A DNA stretch of 64,000 nt from DATHAP01 sp963762865 (GTDB lineage Bacteria > Actinomycetota > Actinomycetes > JACCUZ01), in the NCBI GenBank assembly GCA_963762865.1, contig CAVXNC010000003.1:310001-374000 (forward strand). Direction: 5' to 3'. Made by a program: the position numbers and the translations under genes. Positions 1 through 8,380 of the stretch are shown here, piece after piece (position 1 is the stretch's first letter; each line of letters opens with the position of its first letter). Under the pieces are notes generated by a model. It saw nothing but the letters and a program-made list of their open reading frames with translations, ran no database searches and was not told the DNA's origin.

Positions 1-536
1 CGTCGTCCAGCGGCGCCTCACCGGACGACAGCCGGGCATGCGCGGCACCGAGCCCGCCGTCCCACTCGCGCATCATCGCCCGCAGCTCCTCGGCGTCCGA
101 CCGCGAGAAGCGCGCCAGCTCCTCGACGGTCGCGTCCAGGTCGCGATGCACGGTCACCGCGTCGCCCGAGGGCAGCGGCAGCACCACGGCCGGGTCGGTG
201 AAGACGTAGGAGAGTCCGTACGTCGACAGCAGCCCGAGCTCGTCGTCGCGCAGCACGGGGTTGGACTGGATGAGCACGTGCGCGCTCGAGCACGAGTCGT
301 GCAGGAAGCCGGGCAGCGTCAGCTCCTCGGTCACCGTGTTGCCGCCGACGATGTCCTGCGCCTCGAGGACGCAGACCTCGAGACCCGGCCTGGGCGAGGT
401 AAGCCGCGCAGATCAACGCGTTGTGGCCAGCGCCGATGACGACGACGTCGACCTCCTCGGGAGTTGTCGTCGCGAGCGGTGTGTAGAGCGGGTGGGTCGG
501 GTCGTTGAGCCGCGCCGTGCCGACAGCCGAGGTCAC
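1..536 (-). CDS. FAD-dependent amine-oxidase/phytoene-desaturase-like oxidoreductase, 3' end outside window, frame broken
   Basis: N-terminal part of a flavoprotein. After the GTG start (534-536) comes a Rossmann dinucleotide-binding segment with VVVIGAGHNAL at about residues 27-37 and then AYLAQAG, typical of FAD-binding NAD(P)/FAD oxidoreductases of the phytoene desaturase/amine oxidase superfamily. The frame breaks near 383: removing one A from the plus strand restores GLEVCVLEAQDIVGGNT, the second FAD-contacting motif, and an open frame to the window edge. The start overlaps the stop of the upstream M24-fold gene as GTGA, so the two are translationally coupled. Substrate unknown; by position it would oxidise an intermediate of the same pathway. 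The break is probably a sequencing error because the shifted frame stays fully family-like. Confidence 0.8.
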
Positions 537-1742
537 AGCGCCGCTCCGCCGCGCAGCAGCCCGGCAGGAAACGAGTGCAGCGACCGCGACCCGTCCGCCG
601 TGATCTCGAAGAGCTCCCCGGTCTGCACACCGGCCGCCAGGTCGAGGGTGCACACGTTGGGCTGCACCACCACGGTCATCCCTTCCTCCAGCGGTGCCGC
701 GTCGGCACCGGTCGGTGCGCCGCGATGGCTGAGCACCGGCGGCAGGTAGCCGCCTCCGAAGCCGTGCACCAGGTCGTCCACCGTCGTGAAGCCGGCGTCG
801 AGCACCAGGTCGGCGGCGCCGAGCAGCTGGGCGGGCAGCACGCCCGGACCGCAGCAGCGCGACGATCGCGGCCAGCGTTGCGTCGGCCGTGTCGTGCAGG
901 TCGCGGTAGAGCGGCGTCGGCTCCGCGTCGACGGTCACCGTGCGCAGCAGCTGCCCCGGGTAGTCGGTGCCCCACGTCGTGCTCAGCTCGAAGACCACCA
1001 CCGACCCGGACTCGAGTCGCCGCGTCGTCGGCCACTGTCCCGGTGCGCACCGGTCCGGAGCCGCCATCGACGTCGCCGCGACGTAGTGGATGTGGTTGGT
1101 GCCGCCCGTCCCGGCATAGGCACCCTCGACGGCGGCGACCAGGTCGAGCTCGGTCGCACCCGGCACAGCAGCCGCAACCAGAGCAGCGCCCGAGGCGTCG
1201 GTCAGCGCAGCCGCGTGCCGCAGCACCGACAGCTCGTAGGGCGTCTTGTGCAGCCGTGCGGCGACGTACGACTGCTCCATCGACACCAGCTCGACGCCCT
1301 CGGCGAGCGCGACCCACAGCCGGTGGGGCATCGGTCCGACGACGCCGACGCGTCGCGGGGGAGCGTCCGACGACCGGCGCAGGACGCCGCGCACGGTCTC
1401 GGCCGTCGACTCACCGACACCCGCGACGTCGCAGTCACGCGCGACCCGGCGGGCGTTGGGCAGGTGGTTGGGGAAGCCGACGAGCAGGGTCGGGCGCTCG
1501 CCGCGGCGCAGCACGACGACCGCCTCGCGGGTCACCTGCCAGCAGGTCAGCCAGGGGACCGCGCTGCCGCTGCGGTTGGCGCCGTGGACGACGACGGCGT
1601 CCAGCCCGAGCCGGTCGGCCTCGTCGAGCAGGCGCTCCCGGCGGGCGGCCAGCTCGGCGTCCGGCACCGGCCGGGGCGGCTCCCCGAGCGGCCGGGGGAC
1701 CGGCGCCGCGGAGGCGGTCGAGGCAGGCGTCGTCGTTGACAC
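533..1742 (-). CDS. M24-fold (creatinase/aminopeptidase-like) hydrolase, one-base frame break
   Basis: About 402 residues once one extra base near 841-846 is discounted; the shifted frame continues with VLPAQLLGAADLVLDAG and a C-terminal half typical of the pita-bread fold. Residues 1-170 resemble the creatinase N-terminal domain. The place where M24 peptidases carry DxG...GYxxDxTRT reads FELSTTWGTDYPGQLLRT, so the first metal Asp is Glu and the second is Gln. This argues against a dinuclear-metal aminopeptidase and for a metal-independent creatinase-type C-N hydrolase, which is inference. GTG start at 1742 is preceded on the minus strand by CAGTCT seven bases upstream and TTGCAA 17 bases before that, so the mRNA may be leaderless. 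A LacI-type operator overlaps this promoter. Confidence 0.72.
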
Positions 1743-1763
1743 GATCCCGAGACTGCCGCAGGC

Positions 1764-1777
1764 TGCACACGATTGCA
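1764..1777. promoter_or_regulatory. LacI-type operator A, between divergent hydrolase genes
   Basis: TGCACACGATTGCA, a CG-centred imperfect palindrome; the right half ATTGCA matches the consensus of five other sites in this window exactly. It overlaps the -35 element (TTGCAA on the minus strand) of the M24-fold gene and lies 46 bases before the GTG of the divergent C-C hydrolase. LacI-family repressors bind CG-centred palindromes of this type. The assignment to the LacI gene at 38846 is inference from sequence similarity of the sites. Confidence 0.6.
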
Positions 1778-1823
1778 ACGGTCGGCCGGAGGACGCCTCC
1801 GGGCCGGAGTCGGAGGAGTGCTC

Positions 1824-2889
1824 GTGGACGAACGCGTCGCGTCGGCGATCTCGCACTGGGGGCCGCGCTTCACCACCAACGGGGTCACGGTGGCGGACTT
1901 CGAGCGGGTCACGTCGTCGGTGGAGAAGTGGTCGCAGTGGTGCGCGGCGTGGTCCGCGGCCGGCGCCGAGCACGAGGCCCTCGGGCGGACCGCGCTCGTC
2001 GACGGCCGGCTGCGGTCGGCGGGCGAGCACCTGTCGATGGCGGCGGTCTACTTCCACTTCGGCAAGTTCCTCTTCGTCGAGGAGTACGACGAGATGCGCG
2101 AGGCGCACATGAGCGCGGTGCGCTGCCTCGACGACGCGCTGCCCGCACCTGGACCCGCCCGGCGAACGGGTCGAGATCCCCTTCGAGGGGACGCGGATGG
2201 TGGCGGTGTTCCGTGCTCCGTCTCGCGGTGACGGTCCGTTCCCGGCGGTGCTGATGATCCCGGGCCTGGACTCGACCAAGGAGGAGTTCCGCTCGACAGA
2301 GAAGACGTTCCTCGACCGCGGCATCGCGACCTTCAGCCTTGACGGCCCGGGGCAGGGCGAGGCGGAGTACGACCTGCCGATCCGCGGTGACTGGTCCGCT
2401 CCTGGAGCTGCTGCACTCGACGCGCTCGGTGCGCTGCCGTCGGTCGACGCAGACCGGCTCGCGGTGTGGGGAGTCTCGCTCGGCGGCTACTACTCGCCGC
2501 GGGTCGCGGCGGCCGTCGGCGACCAGGTGAAGGCATGCGTCGCGCTGGCCGGCCCCTACAACTTCGGTGAGTGCTGGGGTCAGCTGCCACCGTTGACGCG
2601 CAAGGCTTTCGAGGTACGGAGCAAGGCCGGTGACGACGACGAGGCCCGCCGCAACGCGTTGACCCTCGACATGGCCGGCCAGACGTCACGCATCACCGCG
2701 CCGACGCTGATCGTGGCGGGCAAGCTCGACCGGCTGATCCCGTGGCAGCAGGCCGCGCAGGTGGCTGACGAGATCAAGGACTCCGAGCTGCTGATGCTCG
2801 AGGACGGCAACCACGGCAACATGAACGTGTGGCCGAAGCACCGGCCCTACACGGCCGACTGGCTGGCCACGAAGCTCGGCGCTGCATAG
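1824..2889 (+). CDS. Alpha/beta hydrolase, 2,6-dihydroxypseudooxynicotine hydrolase-like, one-base frame break
   Basis: About 354 residues if one base near 2143-2146 is removed, which joins DALP to HLDPPGERVEIPFEG. The helical N-terminal region (WGPRFTTNGV, then SAGEHLSMAAVYFHFGKFLF) precedes an alpha/beta hydrolase core with PGLDSTKEEF, nucleophile elbow WGVSLGGYY and a late GNHGN that supplies the histidine. This architecture is that of the DHPON-hydrolase family, serine hydrolases that cleave C-C bonds in beta-diketone-like substrates. It is a paralogue of the gene at 27003-28115. Start: GTG at 1824 has GGAGG seven bases upstream; GTG 1818 is an alternative. It lies next to a LacI-type operator, so it is likely induced with the catabolic cluster. 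True substrate unknown. Confidence 0.8.
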
Positions 2890-2959
2890 CGGCGATCGAC
2901 GTGGTTCGTCGGTGTCGCTCAGTCGTCTTCGAGCACGCGGCGGCCAGGTCCGTGCCTCG

Positions 2960-4360
2960 TCAGGCGGCGTCGAGGTCGCGCAGGTGCTCGGTGAAGTAGA
3001 CGTCGATGCTGCCGAGCGTCCGGGCGCGGCCCGGCTCCGTGACTTTGGGCGGTGCACCTGGCAGGGGAGGTGGTCGGGACCGGTAGAGGTGTCCCGTGGG
3101 CGTCGAGGTCTCGACGACGTGGTGCCCGGTGCGACTGCTGACGTGCTCGGCCGCAGCCCAGCCCTTGGCTTCCTTGACGTAGTTGCACTGCTCGCAGAGA
3201 CCCTGGCCGTTGCCTGCTGAAGTCTCGCCGCCGTCGGCGCGACGGCGGGCGTGGTCGGCGTGGCGGACCGGCGCGTCGCACCACGGGGTGCGGCAGGTCT
3301 GGTCGCGGAAGACGAGCAGCTGGCGCAGGGCGGGCGGGAAGGCCTCGGACTTGGCCTGCAGGGCGACCAGCTCACCGGTGGTGGGGTGGGTGAACACGCG
3401 CCGGAGCCAGGCCTGTCCGGCCGGGTCGTCGACCTCGGTGTGGCGACGCAGCAGGTCGCGAGCGGTGCCGGCGGCAATCGGGCCGTAGCCGACGATCTCG
3501 GCCGGCTCGTCATCACCGGCGAGCAGGCTCCGCTCGGTCATCACCAGGTTGACGGTGACCGAAGCGACGTCGGCAGTGGCTTGGCCGGTCACTCGCTCGA
3601 CCAGGGTGTCGGCCATCACCTGGCCGCGGGTGCGCTGGTCGCCGGCGGCGCGGGCCGCGTCGGCCGCCGCGGAGAGTGCGGTGTAGGTGGCGACTCCCTG
3701 GGAGACGGGCAGCAGACCGGTGAGGTAGGTCATGGTCTCGGGTGCGGGCCGCAGGGTCACGCCCCGCTCGGACTCGGCGCGCTTCGCCCGGTTCACCGCT
3801 GCCTGCGGGTCGAGTCGGTAGGCGGCGCGGCGGGCGGCATCACCGACAGCCCGGTCACCCAGCCCGGCAAGGGTGGCCGGATCGGCGCAGAGCTCAGCAT
3901 CGACCCGGCCGCGGTCCTCCCGGGACAGGCATGCGGTCTCGCGGACCAGCAGGGTCGCCCGCCACTCCGAGAGCGCCCCGTCGGTGAGAGCCGCCAGGGT
4001 GTGCGGCATCTCGGTCACGAGCGCTCGAGCGAAGCCGAGGTGGCGTCCCCCGCGGTTCGGGGAGTCCCGACGTGCGAGCGCCACCTGGGCGCCGATCCCG
4101 CGGGCTCGTTCGGCGGCAGGGACCCCGCGGGTGGCGCGCTCCGCGCGCACCGACTCGTCCAGGGCGGCCGTCACCCGGGCCTGGGCGGCTGCCGTCGCGG
4201 CCTTGAGCTCCTCCAGGGCACGCAGCTGCTCGATGCGCTCCGCGTCGGTGACGTCCTCGTGGAGGAAGGTCAGATCGGCCAGCCACTCGTGCAGCTCCGC
4301 GGTCGTCACGGCCGCCGGGCGTACGGGAGTCGAGTGCCTGGGAGCCGAACACTCGAACAT
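2960..4360 (-). CDS. DUF222 domain HNH endonuclease (13E12-repeat type), SOS-regulated
   Basis: 466 residues. Residues 1-330 are the long helical DUF222 domain; the C-terminal third holds an HNH module with CRTPWC, HADHARRRADGG, GNGQGLCEQCN, giving the His, Asn and zinc-binding Cys pairs expected. Proteins of this type (13E12 repeat family in mycobacteria) are abundant in actinomycetes, are thought to be selfish or repair-linked nucleases, and some are LexA-controlled. The ATG at 4360 lies inside a perfect LexA box, and a TAGAAT element ends seven bases upstream, so the transcript is probably leaderless. Stands alone; convergent with the hydrolase upstream. No transposase or repeats flank it. 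Confidence 0.88.
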   Translation of the reverse strand: MFECSAPRHSTPVRPAAVTTAELHEWLADLTFLHEDVTDAERIEQLRALEELKAATAAAQARVTAALDESVRAERATRGVPAAERARGIGAQVALARRDSPNRGGRHLGFARALVTEMPHTLAALTDGALSEWRATLLVRETACLSREDRGRVDAELCADPATLAGLGDRAVGDAARRAAYRLDPQAAVNRAKRAESERGVTLRPAPETMTYLTGLLPVSQGVATYTALSAAADAARAAGDQRTRGQVMADTLVERVTGQATADVASVTVNLVMTERSLLAGDDEPAEIVGYGPIAAGTARDLLRRHTEVDDPAGQAWLRRVFTHPTTGELVALQAKSEAFPPALRQLLVFRDQTCRTPWCDAPVRHADHARRRADGGETSAGNGQGLCEQCNYVKEAKGWAAAEHVSSRTGHHVVETSTPTGHLYRSRPPPLPGAPPKVTEPGRARTLGSIDVYFTEHLRDLDAA

Positions 4361-4368
4361 GTGTTCGA
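4353..4368. promoter_or_regulatory. LexA (SOS) box overlapping the start codon of the HNH gene, with adjacent -10
   Basis: TCGAACATGTGTTCGA: perfect TCGAAC/GTTCGA arms around four bases, matching the CGAAC-N4-GTTCG LexA box of actinomycetes and Bacillus. The start codon of the DUF222/HNH gene (4358-4360) is inside the box. On the minus strand TAGAAT (4373-4368) precedes the ATG by seven bases, the spacing for a -10 driving a leaderless mRNA. LexA bound here would cover the transcription start. No convincing -35 is visible. Confidence 0.85.
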
Positions 4369-4448
4369 TTCTAGCAGCACGAGGGTGCGCGTGGAAGGCC
4401 TTGTGCACAGCTGCTGCGAGGTCTGTCCCAGGGTCGGCGCGGCCGCGG

Positions 4449-5210
4449 TCACCCGGCCGCCTCCGACGCGACATAGTCCTTGATGTGCTGCGCCCACAGC
4501 CGCAGCGACTCAGGTGTGGTCTGGGGGTCGGTTCGTGCCCCGTCCGTGTACATGATGTCCGCGTCGCGTGAGTACGTCGAGTCGACGAAGGCGGCAAAGG
4601 GCTCCCACATCTCGGCGGAGAACCCGTTGGTCCCGAAGGGGAACTGGGGGCGCGCGTAGACAATCTTCCCGTCCAGGACGTGCAGGGTCCAGTAGCTCTC
4701 GCCGTAGGGCCCTCGGCCCAGCTGGTCGGACCCGAGCGCGTGCACCTGGTAGTCGCACCTCAGGTCGACTGTGGCGCCGTCGACGTCCGTCCGTCGGCAG
4801 GGGCTCCTGAGCTCGGTCCAGCCGACCGCCTCGTTCCAGCTGAGTTGCGCGCGGAGCTCTTCGGTGGATTGCCAGCCGTTGGTGATGGCGTCGTCCGCCA
4901 GGTAGCTCGTCGCTCGGTCGGCGTCGTACGAGCCGTACGCCTGGAGGAAGGCGCCAGCGACCCGCCGCGCGTCATCGGTGACGGACGGAGAGGCCGGCGG
5001 AGCCGACTCGTCCGTGCCGAGCCACCGGGTGCTGGCTGCAACTGTGCCGAGGACGACGACGAGGACGATTGCCGCTGTCGCGACCATCCCGGTGCGCTGT
5101 CGGGTCTTGACCTCGCGCTTGAGGTCGACGATCTGGGTCATGGGGTCCACCCCTCGAGCTGAGGCGTGCACTGCGTCCGCGGCACGCTGAGCGCGGGTGT
5201 CGATGCTCAT
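4449..5210 (-). CDS. Membrane-anchored SnoaL/NTF2-like protein coupled to ECF sigma factor
   Basis: 253 residues: a cytoplasmic N-terminal 40 residues, one membrane segment at about 41-61 (GMVATAAIVLVVVLGTVAAS), then an outward-facing domain from about residue 75 that looks like a SnoaL/NTF2 fold (AFLQAYGSYDADRATSYLADD). The ATG overlaps the stop of the sigma gene as ATGA, the arrangement seen for sigma factors and their membrane regulators. It lacks the ZAS/HxxxCxxC anti-sigma motif, so calling it an anti-sigma factor is inference; it could also be a target or co-factor. The cytoplasmic segment would be the sigma-contacting part. Confidence 0.6.
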   Translation of the reverse strand: MSIDTRAQRAADAVHASARGVDPMTQIVDLKREVKTRQRTGMVATAAIVLVVVLGTVAASTRWLGTDESAPPASPSVTDDARRVAGAFLQAYGSYDADRATSYLADDAITNGWQSTEELRAQLSWNEAVGWTELRSPCRRTDVDGATVDLRCDYQVHALGSDQLGRGPYGESYWTLHVLDGKIVYARPQFPFGTNGFSAEMWEPFAAFVDSTYSRDADIMYTDGARTDPQTTPESLRLWAQHIKDYVASEAAG

Positions 5211-5881
5211 GACTGCGGCCTCTCGTCGATGTTCTCTCCCAGGCGCTGGGCCAGGCGGGCCCGGGCATGGAAGAGGTGGGACTTCACGGTCCCTTCCGCG
5301 CACCCCAGGATTCCGGCGATCTCCGCGACCGGGCAGCCGTAGACGTAGCGCATGGCCACGCACTGCGCCTGTCGTCGCGGCAGCCGCCGGACCTCCGCCC
5401 AGAATGCGCTGTCGGTCTCGTCGAGCTGCGCGACAGCCGACGGCCGCGCCCCGATCCGCAGGACCGCCCGCGTCTCGACGATCCGGCGCCGCACCACCGA
5501 GGTGGCGGTATTGGCGCACACTCGCCGCACCCAGGCGGCCGGCAGGTCGAGCCGGGACACGTCGTCCCACCTCCGGTACGCGGTGAGCATCGCCTCCTGG
5601 GCGATGTCCTCCGCGTGGGACCGGGACCCGGTGAGGGCGTGGGCCATCGCTACCAGGGATGTGTACTCCCGGGCGTAGAAGGTGTCGAAGGACTCGACGT
5701 GGAGAACCCACGCCGGCGCGTCGTCGGCCAGGCGTGCGTCGCCGGGGCCGGCGTCGTCGGTGGCCGGTGAGCTCGTCACGCCCTTCACTCGCGCGACCAC
5801 CCGATCCGGTTGGGCCGGAGTGGGCACTTTCTCACTGTGCGCCGGCGCCGCCGGACCGACAACACGACCTCGATGCGTCAC
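5207..5881 (-). CDS. ECF-type RNA polymerase sigma factor (SigE-like family)
   Basis: 224 residues with the longest start. Region 2 runs from FDTFYAREYTSLVAMAHALT through HAEDIAQEAMLTAYRRW; region 4 has LPRRQAQCVAMRYVYGCPVAEIAGILGCAEGTVKSH, a clear helix-turn-helix (quoted in part: CAEGTVKSHLFHARARL). The stretch before VLHVESFDTFY is not conserved in the family, so the real start may be one of the GTGs around 5785-5775 instead of the GTG at 5881. Coupled by ATGA overlap to the membrane protein that follows. Divergent from the small gene at 5932. Controls extracytoplasmic stress responses in related systems; its regulon is not visible here. Confidence 0.88.
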   Translation of the reverse strand: MTHRGRVVGPAAPAHSEKVPTPAQPDRVVARVKGVTSSPATDDAGPGDARLADDAPAWVLHVESFDTFYAREYTSLVAMAHALTGSRSHAEDIAQEAMLTAYRRWDDVSRLDLPAAWVRRVCANTATSVVRRRIVETRAVLRIGARPSAVAQLDETDSAFWAEVRRLPRRQAQCVAMRYVYGCPVAEIAGILGCAEGTVKSHLFHARARLAQRLGENIDERPQS

Positions 5882-5931
5882 CAGCGAAGGACCGGGTACG
5901 TCGCCACCAGGAGCAGAGAAAGGAGACCCTC

Positions 5932-6297
5932 ATGTCCGTACCGACCTTCCAAGACCTGCCTCTTGCCGACCGCGACCGCGCGTGGGACGGCGACGCCGCC
6001 GAGAAGCGCGTCCGGAAGTGGGCCGGTGCCGAGGACGAGCCGAACGCCAAGTACCGAGACGCGCACGCCTGGTACGACTCGGACAAGCCGGAGAACTTCG
6101 GCTCCTACAAGCTGCTGATCGCCGACGTCATCGACGGCCGGCTCAAGGCCGTGCCCCGCGGTGTGATGGCGGCCGCCGGTGTCATGGACGGAGCCCGTGG
6201 GGGCGCCGACCTGCCTGCCAAGGACGTCGACCGCGTGAAGTCCCACCTGGCGAAGTACTACTCGAAGATGGGCGACGAACCGCCCTGGGAGAAGTGA
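5932..6297 (+). CDS. Small hypothetical protein resembling a domain of phage prohead/structural proteins
   Basis: 121 residues, ATG preceded by AAAGGAGA at good spacing. Acidic/charged soluble protein; the C-terminal half (YKLLIADVIDGRLKAVPRGV, then VDRVKSHLAKYYSKMG, ending PPWEK) resembles a domain I remember from phage prohead-protease or structural proteins, where it follows the protease. Here it is a complete stand-alone gene without other phage genes. It is transcribed divergently from the ECF sigma gene, so it may be a target of that sigma factor; GGGTAC at 5894-5899 could be a -10 of an alternative promoter, but no matching -35 is seen. Function unknown. Confidence 0.7.
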   Translation: MSVPTFQDLPLADRDRAWDGDAAEKRVRKWAGAEDEPNAKYRDAHAWYDSDKPENFGSYKLLIADVIDGRLKAVPRGVMAAAGVMDGARGGADLPAKDVDRVKSHLAKYYSKMGDEPPWEK

Positions 6298-6337
6298 CGT
6301 CCCCCCGCCGTCGCCGAGGTGCTTTGCACGTCGCCCC

Positions 6338-7297
6338 TCAGGGGTGGATGACGACGTTGCCCACCTTCTCGCCGGTCTCGACGTAGCGGTACGCGTCGAC
6401 GATCTCATCGAGCGGGTACGTCCGGTCGAGGACTGGTCGGAACGCCCCGGTGGCCATGAGCTCGCGGAGGTAGAGCACGGTCGCCTGGTCCATGGTCGGG
6501 ATCGGGAACCGGACCGACCTTCCGGGGAGTCGTGGCGTGACCAGCGCGAGCAGCGGGTTCTGCAGGAACGGTCCGAGGTCGGAAGACAGGTAGGTCCCGC
6601 GGGGCTTCAGCACGCGACGGCACCGGCCGAACGTGCTCTTGCCGACCGCATCGATCACGAGGTCGTATCGTCCGGCGTCCTGGGTGAAGTCGACGGTCGT
6701 GTGATCGATGACCCGGTCGGCGCCGAGCTCACTCACCATGTCCAGCTGAGCGGTCGTGCTGGTCGCCGTGACCTGGGCCCCGATCGCCTTCAGGAGCTGG
6801 ACCGCTGCCGAGCCGATGGCGCCGGTCGCGCCGTGGACCAGTACGTCGTCGCCGCTGCGCACCTTGACCTTGCGGATGCCGGAGAGGGCGTAGTGCGACC
6901 CTTCGGTGCCGGCGGCCGCCTCGTCGAAGGAGACGCCGTCCGGGACGGTGGCGAGTGGCGAGTCCTCGGCGACCGAGACGAGCTCCGCATGGCCGCCGAA
7001 CCGCGCATCGTCGTAGCCGAACACGGAGTCGCCGACCTGGAACCGGGTCACCGTGTCCCCGACGGCCTCCACCACTCCGGCGAACTCGCACCCGAGGACC
7101 GGGTGCCTGGGGCGCCGCAGCCCGGCGAACAGCCGGACCACGAAGGGCTTGGCGGCCCGGAAGCCGCAGTCGGTGCGGTTGACCGTGGTCGAGCGCACCC
7201 TGACCAGCACGCCGTCGGCCCGCAGCGGGGGCGGCTCGACGTCTCGGACCTCGACCACCTCGGGCGGCCCGTAACGCGTCGTCACCGCCGCTCTCAT
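6338..7297 (-). CDS. Zinc-independent quinone oxidoreductase-type NAD(P)-dependent alcohol dehydrogenase (MDR family)
   Basis: 319 residues. GroES-like N-terminal half (CEFAGVVEAVG, residues about 70-80) and Rossmann half with VLVHGATGAIGSAAVQLLKA, the NADPH-binding motif of quinone oxidoreductase-like MDR proteins. The structural and catalytic zinc Cys clusters are absent. Expected to reduce quinones or activated alkenes with NADPH in the cytoplasm. ATG at 7297 is the natural start for MRAAVTTRYGPP. Monocistronic; convergent with 5932-6297 and divergent from the LacI-operator-controlled dehydrogenase at 7432. Confidence 0.85.
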   Translation of the reverse strand: MRAAVTTRYGPPEVVEVRDVEPPPLRADGVLVRVRSTTVNRTDCGFRAAKPFVVRLFAGLRRPRHPVLGCEFAGVVEAVGDTVTRFQVGDSVFGYDDARFGGHAELVSVAEDSPLATVPDGVSFDEAAAGTEGSHYALSGIRKVKVRSGDDVLVHGATGAIGSAAVQLLKAIGAQVTATSTTAQLDMVSELGADRVIDHTTVDFTQDAGRYDLVIDAVGKSTFGRCRRVLKPRGTYLSSDLGPFLQNPLLALVTPRLPGRSVRFPIPTMDQATVLYLRELMATGAFRPVLDRTYPLDEIVDAYRYVETGEKVGNVVIHP

Positions 7298-7339
7298 GGC
7301 GGAACTCTAGGACGGTGGCGACCCGGCGCGAGACGTGCC

Positions 7340-7388
7340 TTGACACGGTGCGACGCCCCTCGTAGCGTTGATTCCGCAATCGATTGCA
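7340..7388 (+). promoter_or_regulatory. Promoter of the 7432 operon with LacI-type operator B
   Basis: TTGACA (7340-7345), 17-base spacer, TAGCGT (7363-7368), then the operator CGCAATCGATTGCA at 7375-7388, whose inner 12 bases are a perfect palindrome centred on CG at 7381-7382. The operator covers the predicted transcription start (+1 to about +14), a classical repressor position. It is the most symmetric of the six related sites in this window. Confidence 0.75.
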
Positions 7389-7431
7389 GCGACCGGCTGC
7401 AGCGACCCTCGACGGCACTGGTGGGAGCCGC

Positions 7432-8379
7432 ATGAGCGACGTGAGCACGCAGCCGACCGTCGGCTGGATCGGCACCGGCCGGATGGGCGCGGCGATGGCC
7501 AGCCGCCTCGCCCGGGCAGGCGTCGACCTGCACGTCTGGAACCGCACCCGGTCCAAGGCCGAGCCGCTCGCCGCGCTCGGCGCGACCGTCGTCGACTCGA
7601 TCGCGGACCTGACCGGCCGCGAGATCGTCTTCACGATGGTCAGCTCCGACCAGGACCTCGAGCAGGTGCTCAGCGGCGACGGCGGCCTGCTCACCCACGG
7701 CACCACGCCGGCGATCGTCGTCGACACGTCGACGGTCTCGAGCGAGGCCTCCGCCCGGATGCGCGAGGCCTGCGCAGCGGTCGGGACCGAGTTCCTCGCG
7801 TCGCCGGTCAGCGGCAACGGCAAGGTCGTCGGCTCCGGCAAGCTCACCCTGGTCTGCTCCGGCACGGAGGAGGTCTTCGACCGCGTCCACCCGCTGCTCG
7901 ATCACATCGGCCAGCACGCCACCTACGTCGGTGAGGGCGAGCTCGCCCGGCTGGTCAAGATCTGCCACAACCTGATGCTCGGCGTCGTCACGCAGAACAT
8001 GGCCGAGATCACCGTCCTCGCCGAGAAGGGCGGGGTGCCGCGCGCGGCGTTCCTCGAGTTCCTCAACAACAGCGTGATGGGCTCGGTCTTCACCCGCTAC
8101 AAGACGCCGGCGTTCGTGCACCTCGACTACACCCCGACCTTCACCCCGCTGCTGCTGCGCAAGGACTTCGAGCTCGGCCTGGCGGCCGGCCACGACCTCG
8201 ACGTGCCGATGCCCACGGTCGCCACGACGGCCGCGCTGGTGCAGGCCACGGTCAGCTCCGGGCGTACGTCCGAAGACTTCGCCGTCCTTCTCGACCAGCA
8301 GGCCGGTCTCTCGGGCATCGAGCTCAAGCCGGAGGACACCCCGGTCGACGACGGCCTGGCGCCCGACCAGGCGGACTGA
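7432..8379 (+). CDS. NAD(P)-dependent beta-hydroxyacid dehydrogenase (3-hydroxyisobutyrate dehydrogenase/tartronate semialdehyde reductase family)
   Basis: 315 residues. Rossmann motif GWIGTGRMGAAMA at residues 11-23, substrate loop with SPVSGNGKVVGSGKLT (family SGG region altered to SGNG), catalytic Lys176 in LVKICHN with Asn180. Oxidises a beta-hydroxyacid to the semialdehyde. It is followed two bases later by an M24-fold enzyme and then a succinate-semialdehyde dehydrogenase homologue, which fits a hydroxyacid to semialdehyde to acid sequence. The operon promoter carries LacI-type operator B. ATG at 7432 chosen because the Rossmann strand starts at residue 9. Confidence 0.85.
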   Translation: MSDVSTQPTVGWIGTGRMGAAMASRLARAGVDLHVWNRTRSKAEPLAALGATVVDSIADLTGREIVFTMVSSDQDLEQVLSGDGGLLTHGTTPAIVVDTSTVSSEASARMREACAAVGTEFLASPVSGNGKVVGSGKLTLVCSGTEEVFDRVHPLLDHIGQHATYVGEGELARLVKICHNLMLGVVTQNMAEITVLAEKGGVPRAAFLEFLNNSVMGSVFTRYKTPAFVHLDYTPTFTPLLLRKDFELGLAAGHDLDVPMPTVATTAALVQATVSSGRTSEDFAVLLDQQAGLSGIELKPEDTPVDDGLAPDQAD

Positions 8380-8380
8380 G

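Noticed and set aside
18..2324. A 768-codon open frame on the minus strand
   Set aside because: It stitches together parts of two frame-broken genes and antisense; the real proteins use other frames.
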